Notes under the pieces: generated by a model
Database searches by the model: none
What the model was told of the DNA's origin: nothing
Seen by the model: the letters and a program-made list of their open reading frames with translations, nothing else
In this document: positions 1-6,146 of the stretch, one piece after another
Position numbering within the stretch: the stretch's first letter is position 1
Layout of the letters: each line of letters opens with the position of its first letter
Translations under genes and position numbers: made by a program
NCBI GenBank assembly: GCA_964452115.1
Contig: CAYVKY010000071.1
Span: 1 to 11,555 of the forward strand
Source: CAYVKY01 sp964452115
GTDB taxonomy: Bacteria > Bacteroidota > Ignavibacteria > Tepidaquicellales > Tepidaquicellaceae
Reading direction: 5' to 3'
Length of the DNA stretch: 11,555 bases

Positions 1-153
1 GGAAAAGAAATCAAGGTACTCGCTAATGGAAGAATGATTCCGGGAACCTATGAGGTGGAATTTAACGGAGAAAATTTACCGAGCGGAATTTATTTTTACA
101 GATTGGATGCAGGAAATTATTCTGCAACAAAGAAAATGATATTGATAAAATAA
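1..153 (+). CDS. C-terminal end of a secreted protein with a type IX secretion sorting domain (5' end outside window)
   Basis: Frame 1 is open from the first base and ends at the TAA at 151-153, giving the last 50 residues of a longer protein. The tail has the usual build of a type IX secretion system (Por) C-terminal sorting domain: a beta-strand ending in FNG, then NLPSGIYFYRL, a short turn (DAG), a strand with Y-S-A-T-K-K, and a hydrophobic basic end (KMILIK). In the family this domain is recognised at the outer membrane after Sec export, and the cargo is released or anchored at the cell surface. The function of the missing N-terminal part cannot be seen. The gene converges on the minus-strand operon ending at 391. 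The family call rests on the tail motif only; the frame and stop are certain. Confidence 0.75.
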   Translation, partial: GKEIKVLANGRMIPGTYEVEFNGENLPSGIYFYRLDAGNYSATKKMILIK

Positions 154-182
154 TGAATCATTGCATCATCATTAACCGTAGC

Positions 183-242
183 AAAAGGAGACTGTGTAAA
201 AATTCATATTGATATCGGATGCATTTTCACACAGCCTCTTTT
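183..242. terminator. Imperfect hairpin between convergent genes, probable bidirectional terminator
   Basis: The left arm at 183-203 begins AAAAGGAGACTGTGT and the right arm at 223-242 ends CACAGCCTCTTTT. They pair over most of about 20 positions with one bulge and one mismatch, enclosing a loop of about 19 nt. The outer ends are A4 and T4, so the transcript from either strand ends the stem in a short U run. The site lies 30 bp after the stop of the + strand gene and downstream of the last minus-strand gene, which is where a shared terminator is expected. The U run is short, so strength is uncertain. The arm sequence also resembles terminal repeats of some insertion sequences, so a relic element is the alternative. 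Confidence 0.55.
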
Positions 243-268
243 AGTCGTGGGCTGAAGTTTTATAAATT

Positions 269-351
269 CGTTTTTCCATAGGCTGTGGAGCATGGGAGTG
301 AAGGTTTGAGAATATCATACCTATCGTTCCCACGCCGTAGCATGGGAACGA
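269..351. repeat. Two related palindromes (one degraded, one intact) in the spacer
   Basis: The intact copy at 324-351 is a perfect 9-bp inverted repeat, TCGTTCCCA and TGGGAACGA, around the 10-nt loop CGCCGTAGCA. A degraded copy at about 269-301 has the same architecture: TTTTTCCAT, a GC-richer loop, then GCATGGGAGTGA. Both copies share the right-arm core AGCATGGGA. No T tract follows either copy on either strand, so they do not look like simple terminators. Palindromes of the general form CGTTCCCA...TGGGAACG are, from memory, common dispersed repeats in many bacterial genomes, so I read these as REP- or MITE-like relics. No gene is visible in the rest of the 154-390 spacer. Confidence 0.6.
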
Positions 352-390
352 GAGAAAAAACCTTGGGGAGGGAAAACTCAAAAAATCAAA

Positions 391-1296
391 TTAAAAATAT
401 ACTTTCAGATTAGCAAACGGGGCAAGCCTGTACTCCGAATCAAAATAATTATAAATATAATTAACTTTCATCGAAGTTTTTACTTTCAGATTTCTATTAA
501 AAATCGAAACATCCCACACAGCATCAGCGGCACTCAGAATGTGATTGATAATCACCACGCTCATAGCTGTTGTGCCGCGGTCAAAATATGTATTTGCCTG
601 CTGCCTGTCTGCCATATATTGTGAAACCTGCGAAAGATGATACGTCTCATAGTTATCACGTGTAATAACGTTCGGGTCTGCGGTTGACCACCCGGAAATA
701 TATGTCTGATATTTGCCGATAACTTCATAATACTGCTGGTCGCCGAACTCAGGCAGTTTATGTGAAAAACCGCTGGAATCTTCGCACACATTCACCTGCG
801 AGCGAAGCACTTCCGGAGGTGCATTTAAATTAATACCGCCCGAACCGGGGAACCCGTACCTTTGCAGCCAGCTGGCATACCGCTTGATGCTCCAGTTATT
901 ATCCGCATAGTTCTGGTATTCATCAGTCTGGTCATTACCTTGTTTCTGAAAATGTGCGTAGGTAATCCAAAGCCCTGCTTCTATGGCAAGGAAAATCGCG
1001 CTTTTGATATAACTTTTAGTATAGAATTGACCTGAACCCGGCAGCACTGCTGACATCAGTCCTGCAAGTAAATAACTTTTTTTCGCTGAAGAATCATCAG
1101 AAACATTCTTTTCTTCAAAAACTTTTTTATTTATGTCAACATATCCGTCATTATTAAGAACTTTATTTTTCAGTTCAAGTGACGGCAAAACTGCGGATTT
1201 TTTCGGCAGAGAAAAATCTCCCGGCATTTTCGTCTGAGCGTATCCGAACGCAGAGACAATAATCAAAAGGGATAATGATAAAATGATTTTTTTCAT
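391..1296 (-). CDS. Secreted DUF5683-like protein, copy 1
   Basis: This 301-aa protein has a clear Sec signal peptide (MKK, a hydrophobic core, GYA then Q), with likely cleavage after residue 20. After a low-complexity linker comes the family-like core: a hydrophobic segment from residue 76, the LPGSGQFY motif at 85-92, a second hydrophobic stretch at about 98-114 containing EAGLW, and a third at about 243-262. The chain ends in Phe. The layout matches the DUF5683 family of Bacteroidota-type exported proteins, whose biochemical role I do not know. It is the last gene of the minus-strand operon. Its ATG is 2 nt after the truA stop and has no Shine-Dalgarno site, which suggests coupling to truA translation. 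It is a clear paralogue of the protein at 2031-2771. Confidence 0.8.
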   Translation of the reverse strand: MKKIILSLSLLIIVSAFGYAQTKMPGDFSLPKKSAVLPSLELKNKVLNNDGYVDINKKVFEEKNVSDDSSAKKSYLLAGLMSAVLPGSGQFYTKSYIKSAIFLAIEAGLWITYAHFQKQGNDQTDEYQNYADNNWSIKRYASWLQRYGFPGSGGINLNAPPEVLRSQVNVCEDSSGFSHKLPEFGDQQYYEVIGKYQTYISGWSTADPNVITRDNYETYHLSQVSQYMADRQQANTYFDRGTTAMSVVIINHILSAADAVWDVSIFNRNLKVKTSMKVNYIYNYFDSEYRLAPFANLKVYF

Positions 1297-1298
1297 TT

Positions 1299-2030
1299 TT
1301 AGTAATAAATTTTGTTTAAAAAGAGAGCATTACCGGGTAAATAATAAATCTTCAGAGTTTCTCCTTTTTTTATTGAATTTATAGTTTGATGTAAATCCAG
1401 GCGCTTCCTGCCCAAATCCACCAGACATCCTGCGATTGCTCTTACCATTGAATGCAAATACCTGTCTGCGGTAATTTTTAATATTATTTGATTTTTACTT
1501 TTAATTTGTTTCAAGCTTAAATCATAAATGCTGCACATAAAATTGTGTTTGTCGCTTTTATTCTTGCACAATGATTTAAAATATTTATTAGACTTTAAAA
1601 AATCAATGAATTCGTGAATAATTTTAAAGTCCAAAACATAGTTCAGTTTAAAAAAGTGCTGATAGTTTACGGCGATATCTTTCGTAGTTATGCAGTAAAT
1701 ATATTCTCGTTTTTTTGCGCTGTATCTTGCGTGAAAATCGTCTTTTACTTTTCTGATTGATTTGATAACGATTGAGCCCGGAAGGATGCTGTTTACGGAA
1801 TAAAGAAATTTTTTAGATTCAATTCTATAGTCTGTGTCAAAATGTGCTGCCTGATTAAAAGCACTGACGCAGGCATCCGTTCTGCCTGCGCCGGTGATTT
1901 TTATACTTTGCTGTGTTATTTGTTTCAGTGCGTTTTCAATTATTTCCTGAATCGTATTTGATTTGTTTTTTTGCCGCTGCCAGCCTGAATATTTTAATCC
2001 GTCATATTCAATGATTATCTTATATCTCAT
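1299..2030 (-). CDS. truA: tRNA pseudouridine(38-40) synthase TruA
   Basis: This 243-aa cytoplasmic enzyme converts uridines 38-40 of the tRNA anticodon stem-loop to pseudouridine. Family landmarks appear in order: an N-terminal strand with YDGLKYSGWQRQ at 9-20; the catalytic loop GAGRTDACVSAF at 47-58, with the essential Asp at 52; DFHARYSAKKREYIY in the middle; YLHSMVRAIAGCLVDLGR near the C-terminus; and a closing LPGNALFL. Length is near the lower end for the family. The catalytic loop is unusual: the common form is GAGRTDAGVHA, and here Gly is Cys and His is Ser, while the Arg and Asp are kept. The gene is visibly more AT-rich than dsbD. Its ATG directly follows the stop of the upstream gene (TAGATG) and its stop is 2 nt before the next start, so it is fully embedded in the operon. 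Confidence 0.93.
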   Translation of the reverse strand: MRYKIIIEYDGLKYSGWQRQKNKSNTIQEIIENALKQITQQSIKITGAGRTDACVSAFNQAAHFDTDYRIESKKFLYSVNSILPGSIVIKSIRKVKDDFHARYSAKKREYIYCITTKDIAVNYQHFFKLNYVLDFKIIHEFIDFLKSNKYFKSLCKNKSDKHNFMCSIYDLSLKQIKSKNQIILKITADRYLHSMVRAIAGCLVDLGRKRLDLHQTINSIKKGETLKIYYLPGNALFLNKIYY

Positions 2031-2771
2031 CTAAAATGATTTCGTAAAATTTACCTGAACACCGTCTATCTGCGCCCCGCGCATGATAAATGAAGAATTC
2101 ATCTGCAGAGGATTTCCTTCTGCTTCAGGGTTTGTAAGAATAAATGAACTGATAGCACTTGCTATGCGGTTTAGCACCAAGCCGGTAATAATAACACGCT
2201 GTGAGTTGAAAATTCTTTCGCTTTTCTTTCTGAGGTCATTGAAGTTCTCCATATTTGCAGAATTATCCCAGTTCCAGTATTTACTGTTTACATCATAGAC
2301 TTTATCATAGTTGCCCCGCAGCAGCATATCATTATTGTAATCATAAATATTAGTATAAGTACCCACATTTACAAAATAGTCGTCATCTTTATTGTTGTTT
2401 ACGAGTCCCGAATGCACAGATGCGTAAGAGCGCGCATCTTTTCGTACGGATGAACCATACAGCTCCGTGCCCAGCATTGCAGTCCAAAGTCCTGCTTCAG
2501 CCGTGAAAAAATATTTACCTACATCCATTCTGCCGCTGTAAAAATGTCCTGCACCGGGAAGGATGAATGACAGTAACGCTGAAATGACTTTCGATTTGCC
2601 GCCGCTGTTTATCCTGACGTCTGTCTGCTGATGTTTTATTTCAAGGGATTTAACTTTCTCGGTTAACTCAAGTTTTTTAAAATTACCGCTGTTAAAGTCC
2701 GGCATCTGGCTGAATGAAATATTCACTGCCAGAATAAAAGTTAAAAAAGATGCGAATATGATTTTTCTCAT
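2031..2771 (-). CDS. Secreted DUF5683-like protein, copy 2
   Basis: This 246-aa exported protein has a signal peptide with a hydrophobic core at about 4-20 and likely cleavage around the SFSQ at 19-22. Its core parallels the copy at 391-1296: SALLSFILPGAGHFYSG at 64-80, AEAGLW at 91-96, and a third hydrophobic segment VIITGLVLNRIASAISSFI at about 193-211. It also ends in Phe. The paralogues are diverged outside these motifs and this copy is shorter. The ATG overlaps the dsbD stop by one base (TAATG), and the gene stops immediately before the truA ATG. Function is unknown. The family and the location downstream of dsbD suggest an envelope role, but that is inference. Confidence 0.78.
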   Translation of the reverse strand: MRKIIFASFLTFILAVNISFSQMPDFNSGNFKKLELTEKVKSLEIKHQQTDVRINSGGKSKVISALLSFILPGAGHFYSGRMDVGKYFFTAEAGLWTAMLGTELYGSSVRKDARSYASVHSGLVNNNKDDDYFVNVGTYTNIYDYNNDMLLRGNYDKVYDVNSKYWNWDNSANMENFNDLRKKSERIFNSQRVIITGLVLNRIASAISSFILTNPEAEGNPLQMNSSFIMRGAQIDGVQVNFTKSF

Positions 2772-4707
2772 TATTTTAAAGCTGTTTTCATTTGATTTAT
2801 GAATTCTTCGGGCTTCAGGAATCCGGTTACTCTGACGGATTTGATTTCCTCGCCGTTTGGTTTAATAAACGCAACCACGGGCAGCCCTTTTATTTCATAT
2901 TTCTCTTCAATGTTTTTATCTCCCTTTGTCAGGTCAACTTTTATGCAGGTAAAAGATTTTGAAAGTTCAGATACATTTTTATCAATGTATGTAATCTTGT
3001 CAAGTTCCTTGCACTGTGCACACCAGTCTGCATAGAAATCAATCATTACAGGTTTTCCGGTTTTTGATGCATCCTGAATCTGCTGAAGTGTTGTAACATT
3101 TGTCCAGCTGACTTCAAATGCCGATTCCTGAGGTTTCAGTGACCATCCTGCCCAGAAAATTGCAACTATTGCGATGAAGTATTTGAATTTCGTATAACCT
3201 TTTGAATTCAATCCTTTTTTGTCAAATAATATCAGGTACGCACCTGCAATTATCAGATAGACAGGGAAAATAATTTCTGCGGCTTTCTGAGGTGCCAACG
3301 GCAGAACCGTATTCAAAGCAAGTCCGATTAAAAGCAGACCGAAAATTACTTTCACGCCAATCATCCATTCACCCGAACGGGGGAGTTTATTCAAAGAACT
3401 TGAGAATGCTGCAAGTATAATATACGGAAATCCAAGTCCCATTGAAAGTATAAAGAATAATAAAAATCCGTACAACGGGTTTCCTATTTTTCCGACATAA
3501 ACAAGCAGGCTGAGTACGAACGGACCGATGCACGGCGCTGCAATGATACCTACCAGAAGTCCCATCACCATCGAGCCGAAAAAGCCTGTTCTGCTTTTAT
3601 TTCCCGCAAGTGCGAGTTTCTGCGGAACTCTTATTTCATAAAGTCCGAACATACTTAAAGCGAGAGCAATAAATATAAGCGATATGACAATTACGACTAT
3701 CGGATTTTGCAAAGCCGTTCCGAAAAGGCTGCCGGTAAAAGCAGCAAAAAGTCCAAGCGCTGAATATGTAACTGACATACCGAGCGCATAAAACACACCC
3801 ATTAGAATGCTTTGAAATCTGCTTCCGCTTGCCTGTGCGCCGAAATAACTTATTGTGATTGGTATCAGCGGGTACACGCACGGAGTAAGATTCAGGGCAA
3901 GTCCGCCGACGAATATAAGCAGCAATCCGATAATCAATCCGTTTGATTCGAATAAGCCCGAAACGCTGTTGTCATTGGCTGCAGAAACTTTTGCAGTGTC
4001 ATTTTTCAATGTTTCGGATTTGATGTCCGGCGACTGATTAAAATTGATTTCTGAAAATATTTCTTTATTGATAATTTTTCCTTCGGCTTTGGAATCTACC
4101 GCAACTTTTAAATCTGTTTCTGCNNNNNNNNNNNNNNNNNNNNNNNNNNNNNNNNNNNNNNNNNNNNNNNNNNNNNNNNNNNNNNNNNNNNNNNNNNNNN
4201 NNNNNNNNNNNNNNNNNNNNNNNTGATAATTTTTCCTTCGGCTTTGGAATCTACCGCAACTTTTAAATCTGTTTCTGCAGAAGCCGGCGGGTCGCAGGTT
4301 TTATCGTTACAGGGCTGAAAATTCATTGTAATCTTCAGGTTCTTTTCACCGTCGGATTGTTTTATCTGAAGGAGTTTAAGTCCTATATTAATTTTTCCCG
4401 AAAAAACTTTTATTGCCTCTCCCGTCATATTGAAGTCTTTATCCTGCGGGAAATATGTACCGATGAGTTTGAAATCCTCGCCGGCAACACTGACTGCTGT
4501 CGGAATAAATGACGGATCACTTGGTTTATTCGACTGAATGTGGTAAACAGAATTTATGTCAACCGTCAGAGCAGCCGTAACAGTATCCGAATTTTTATAA
4601 ATGTTTTTTTCCGTAAAAGATTTTAATGAAAGATATTTGCCGGACTGGGCAAATATGCAAATAGGGATGTAAAATAAAAAAGCAATAACGACTAGGTAAC
4701 GTTTCAT
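2771..4707 (-). CDS. dsbD: Thiol:disulfide interchange protein DsbD, interrupted by an artefactual assembly gap
   Basis: DsbD passes electrons from cytoplasmic thioredoxin across the inner membrane to periplasmic thiol partners. The start is ATG at 4705-4707 after a signal peptide (MKRYLVVIAFLFYIPICIFA). The first part is the periplasmic alpha domain with the Cys pair in QPCNDKTCDPP (residues 133 and 138). The run of N and one copy of the 55-bp duplicated flank (155 bp together) must be removed; the frame then runs on without a stop to give 593 aa, a normal DsbD length. In that reading the membrane domain carries LTPCVYPLIP (Cys225) and AAPCIGPF (Cys341), and the C-terminal thioredoxin domain carries YADWCAQCKELDK (Cys511 and Cys514). 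All six catalytic cysteines are present. An apparent start at 4009 is a TTG codon inside the linker and should not be used as a gene start. First gene of the operon. Confidence 0.9.
4069..4123. repeat. Left copy of a 55-bp identical duplication flanking the N run
   Basis: These 55 bases, starting TGATAATTTTTCC and ending GTTTCTGC, are identical to 4224-4278. The copy ends exactly where the N run begins. It encodes the same stretch of the DsbD alpha-domain to linker region as the other copy, so it is one locus written twice and not a biological repeat. Confidence 0.95.
4124..4223. other. Scaffold gap of exactly 100 N
   Basis: One hundred N characters is the conventional placeholder for a gap of unknown size. 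Because the flanking 55 bases are identical, and deleting the gap plus one copy restores the dsbD frame exactly, the true gap is probably zero (the contig ends overlap). Any apparent protein reading through the N run, in either direction, is not real. Confidence 0.97.
4224..4278. repeat. Right copy of the 55-bp identical duplication flanking the N run
   Basis: This copy begins at the first base after the N run and matches 4069-4123 at all 55 positions. It continues without a break into the DsbD alpha domain. An odd-number overlap of this size is what contig ends sharing one k-mer of a de Bruijn assembly would give. Confidence 0.95.
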
Positions 4708-4774
4708 ATCTGAAATAAAAAGTTATAAAAGATATAAATTAATTTTATGGTTTAAAAAGTGCAATGTAAAAACG

Positions 4775-4787
4775 TTGCTAGTAGCAA
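4775..4787. promoter_or_regulatory. Short perfect dyad upstream of dsbD, candidate operator
   Basis: TTGCTA and TAGCAA form a perfect 6-bp inverted repeat around a single central G, in the divergent spacer about 68 bp upstream of the dsbD start. The one-base centre rules out a stable RNA hairpin, so if it is functional it would be a protein-binding DNA site. A seven-T tract follows at 4788-4794. It stands out as a GC-containing symmetric element in very AT-rich DNA, but a dyad this short can arise by chance. I could not settle on a convincing promoter for the dsbD operon. Confidence 0.3.
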
Positions 4788-4869
4788 TTTTTTTGAAAAA
4801 ATTAATAAATAAATTTAACATAAACTTAAGATTAATAAATATCAATGAAAAAATTACAATTTTGGCAAA

Positions 4870-4901
4870 CTTGATTTTTTACATATTTTATGCTATTTTT
4901 G
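4870..4901 (+). promoter_or_regulatory. Candidate Bacteroidota-type promoter for the 84-aa gene
   Basis: TATTTTTG at 4894-4901 matches the Bacteroidota -7 element TAnnTTTG at every defined position. CTTG at 4870-4873 lies 20 nt upstream, in the place of the -33 TTTG element, with one mismatch. Transcription would start around 4907, leaving a leader of roughly 90 nt before the GTG at 5001. A sigma-70-like TACAAT at about 4937 is an alternative. The surrounding 4708-5000 spacer is very AT-rich and shows no gene. Confidence 0.5.
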
Positions 4902-4985
4902 TATATGTTAATTCTTAAATATATCATTTAAAAGAGGTACAATATAGGGTAAAAACGTACATTTTAATAACGGATATTAAATTTT

Positions 4986-4993
4986 AAAGGAGA
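4986..4993 (+). promoter_or_regulatory. Strong ribosome binding site fixing the GTG start at 5001
   Basis: AAAGGAGA is a near-perfect Shine-Dalgarno sequence 7 nt upstream of the GTG at 5001. It is the only strong one I see in this window. It decides in favour of the GTG start, since no in-frame ATG follows until codon 46 (5136) and a start there would lose half of the protein. Confidence 0.75.
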
Positions 4994-5000
4994 AAACAAG

Positions 5001-5255
5001 GTGAAACCTGTAGTTAAACAAAAATCAAATAATACAAATCCACTAAGCGAATTGATAGATGACGATGTATTCGAAACTCTGAAGAAATTCAAATTACTGG
5101 ACGAAAAAGCAATCAGGGATTATAAGATCAGGCAGATGTATAAAGATATGAGAAGAGAAATGAGCGCCGGAGAAGCAATTGATAAAATTCAGGAAATGTT
5201 TCCCTACCTCCAGTTCGACACAATCAGAAAGATAGTATATCAGGTATCAAAATAG
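5001..5255 (+). CDS. Small conserved-looking 84-aa protein, possible helix-turn-helix
   Basis: I do not recognise this gene. It encodes 84 residues from a GTG start backed by a strong ribosome binding site. A polar N-terminal tail (about 1-20) is followed by an acidic segment (LIDDDVFETL) and then a charged, mainly helical stretch. The second half reads as helix (KIRQMYKDMRREM), helix (AGEAIDKIQEMF), turn (PYLQF), helix (DTIRKIVYQV), which is the layout of a small DNA-binding helix-turn-helix. That is inference from pattern alone. There is no signal peptide, membrane segment or Cys. It stands alone, with its own promoter candidate and a strong terminator, divergent from dsbD. A high, isolated expression unit of this kind would fit a regulator or nucleoid-type protein, but no function is shown. 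Confidence 0.75.
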   Translation: MKPVVKQKSNNTNPLSELIDDDVFETLKKFKLLDEKAIRDYKIRQMYKDMRREMSAGEAIDKIQEMFPYLQFDTIRKIVYQVSK

Positions 5256-5281
5256 ATTAATATATAAAGCAGACAAGTATG

Positions 5282-5314
5282 AAAGCCGCATTCCTTGAAC
5301 GAATGCGGTTTTTT
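5282..5314 (+). terminator. Intrinsic terminator of the 84-aa gene
   Basis: CCGCATTC at 5286-5293 pairs perfectly with GAATGCGG at 5301-5308 around the 7-nt loop CTTGAAC. The stem is followed at once by six T, with A's on the upstream side that can extend the stem through a G-T pair. It sits 30 nt after the stop at 5255, so it separates this gene from nadE. Confidence 0.92.
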
Positions 5315-5369
5315 ATTTATATAAATTGGATTCAATAAGTAGTATATTTAATAAAAAAATATTAAGGTT

Positions 5370-6146
5370 ATGAATTTAGATATGAAGTTTATTGAGAATA
5401 TCCTGACGGGTTTTATCAGAAATGAAACTGATAGAATCGGGACAAAGAAAGCGGTCATAGGACTCTCAGGCGGTGTTGATTCCGCCGTATCGGTTTATCT
5501 TTCGGCTAAAGCACTTGGTAAGAATAATGTTACATGCGTGATGATGCCGTATAAATCAAGCAGTAAATCGAGCTTGACTGATTCAGAAAAAGTTGTGAAA
5601 GCCCTTGGAATAAAATCCATGAAAGTCGAAATAACTCCGATGGTGGATGCATTTACGGAAAAGTCGGGAATCAAAGATATTACTCCCAAAAGGCTCGGGA
5701 ACATTATGGCAAGAATGAGAATGATTGTTCTATATGACATTTCTGCGGCACTTAATGCAATTGTTATCGGCACGGGCAATAAAACCGAATCACTTCTCGG
5801 ATATACCACTATGTTCGGAGACAATGCATGTGCAATCAACCCGCTCGGCGATATTTTTAAAACGCAGGTTTGGGAACTTGCAAAATATTTAAATGTACCT
5901 GAAAGCATAATAAATAAAGCGCCTTCGGCAGACTTATGGGATGGGCAGACTGACGAAGATGAAATGGGAATCAAATACAAGGAAGTTGACAGATATTTAT
6001 TTTACAGATACGATGAAAAAATGTCCGAAAATGAACTCATCAAACGAGGTTTTACAAAAGATTATATCAAATTTGTAGATTCAATAGTTGACAAAAATAA
6101 ATTCAAGAGAATGCTGCCGATAGTCGCAAGAATTTATGAAGACTAA
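5370..6146 (+). CDS. nadE: Ammonia-dependent NAD+ synthetase NadE
   Basis: This 258-aa enzyme carries out the last step of NAD+ synthesis, ATP-driven amidation of deamido-NAD+. It shows the ATP pyrophosphatase P-loop SGGVDS at 33-38, RMRMIVLYDISA at 115-126, GTGNKTE at 134-140, and the family signature APSADLWDGQTDEDEMG at 184-200. The length and the absence of a glutaminase (nitrilase) domain indicate the short ammonia-using type. The ATG at 5370 is used because it keeps the full N-terminal helix. An in-frame ATG at 5382 is the alternative, and neither has a well-spaced Shine-Dalgarno site. The 3' end overlaps dinB by 11 bp, so the two are probably co-transcribed. Confidence 0.93.
   Translation: MNLDMKFIENILTGFIRNETDRIGTKKAVIGLSGGVDSAVSVYLSAKALGKNNVTCVMMPYKSSSKSSLTDSEKVVKALGIKSMKVEITPMVDAFTEKSGIKDITPKRLGNIMARMRMIVLYDISAALNAIVIGTGNKTESLLGYTTMFGDNACAINPLGDIFKTQVWELAKYLNVPESIINKAPSADLWDGQTDEDEMGIKYKEVDRYLFYRYDEKMSENELIKRGFTKDYIKFVDSIVDKNKFKRMLPIVARIYED

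Noticed and set aside
183..242. A complete insertion sequence or MITE
   Set aside because: There is no transposase, no target-site duplication that I can see, and the element is only about 60 bp. Position between convergent genes fits a bidirectional terminator better, although a relic origin stays possible.
2771..4009. A separate 412-aa gene for a membrane-thioredoxin protein starting at 4009
   Set aside because: Its first codon is TTG inside the DsbD linker, with no ribosome binding site. The upstream sequence stays open in the same frame through the collapsed gap into a DsbD alpha domain.
4108..4226. Apparent coding stretches running into the N run from both strands
   Set aside because: They translate N as unknown residues and end in the wrong copy of the duplicated flank. 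They vanish when the gap is collapsed.
4708..5000. A riboswitch or structured RNA in the divergent spacer
   Set aside because: The region is extremely AT-rich, without conserved-looking stems or known aptamer motifs; only the short dyad and the promoter candidate stand out.
5495..5980. A 161-codon open frame on the minus strand opposite nadE
   Set aside because: nadE is certain from its motifs. The opposing frame has no family motif and no upstream signals, so it is a shadow frame.
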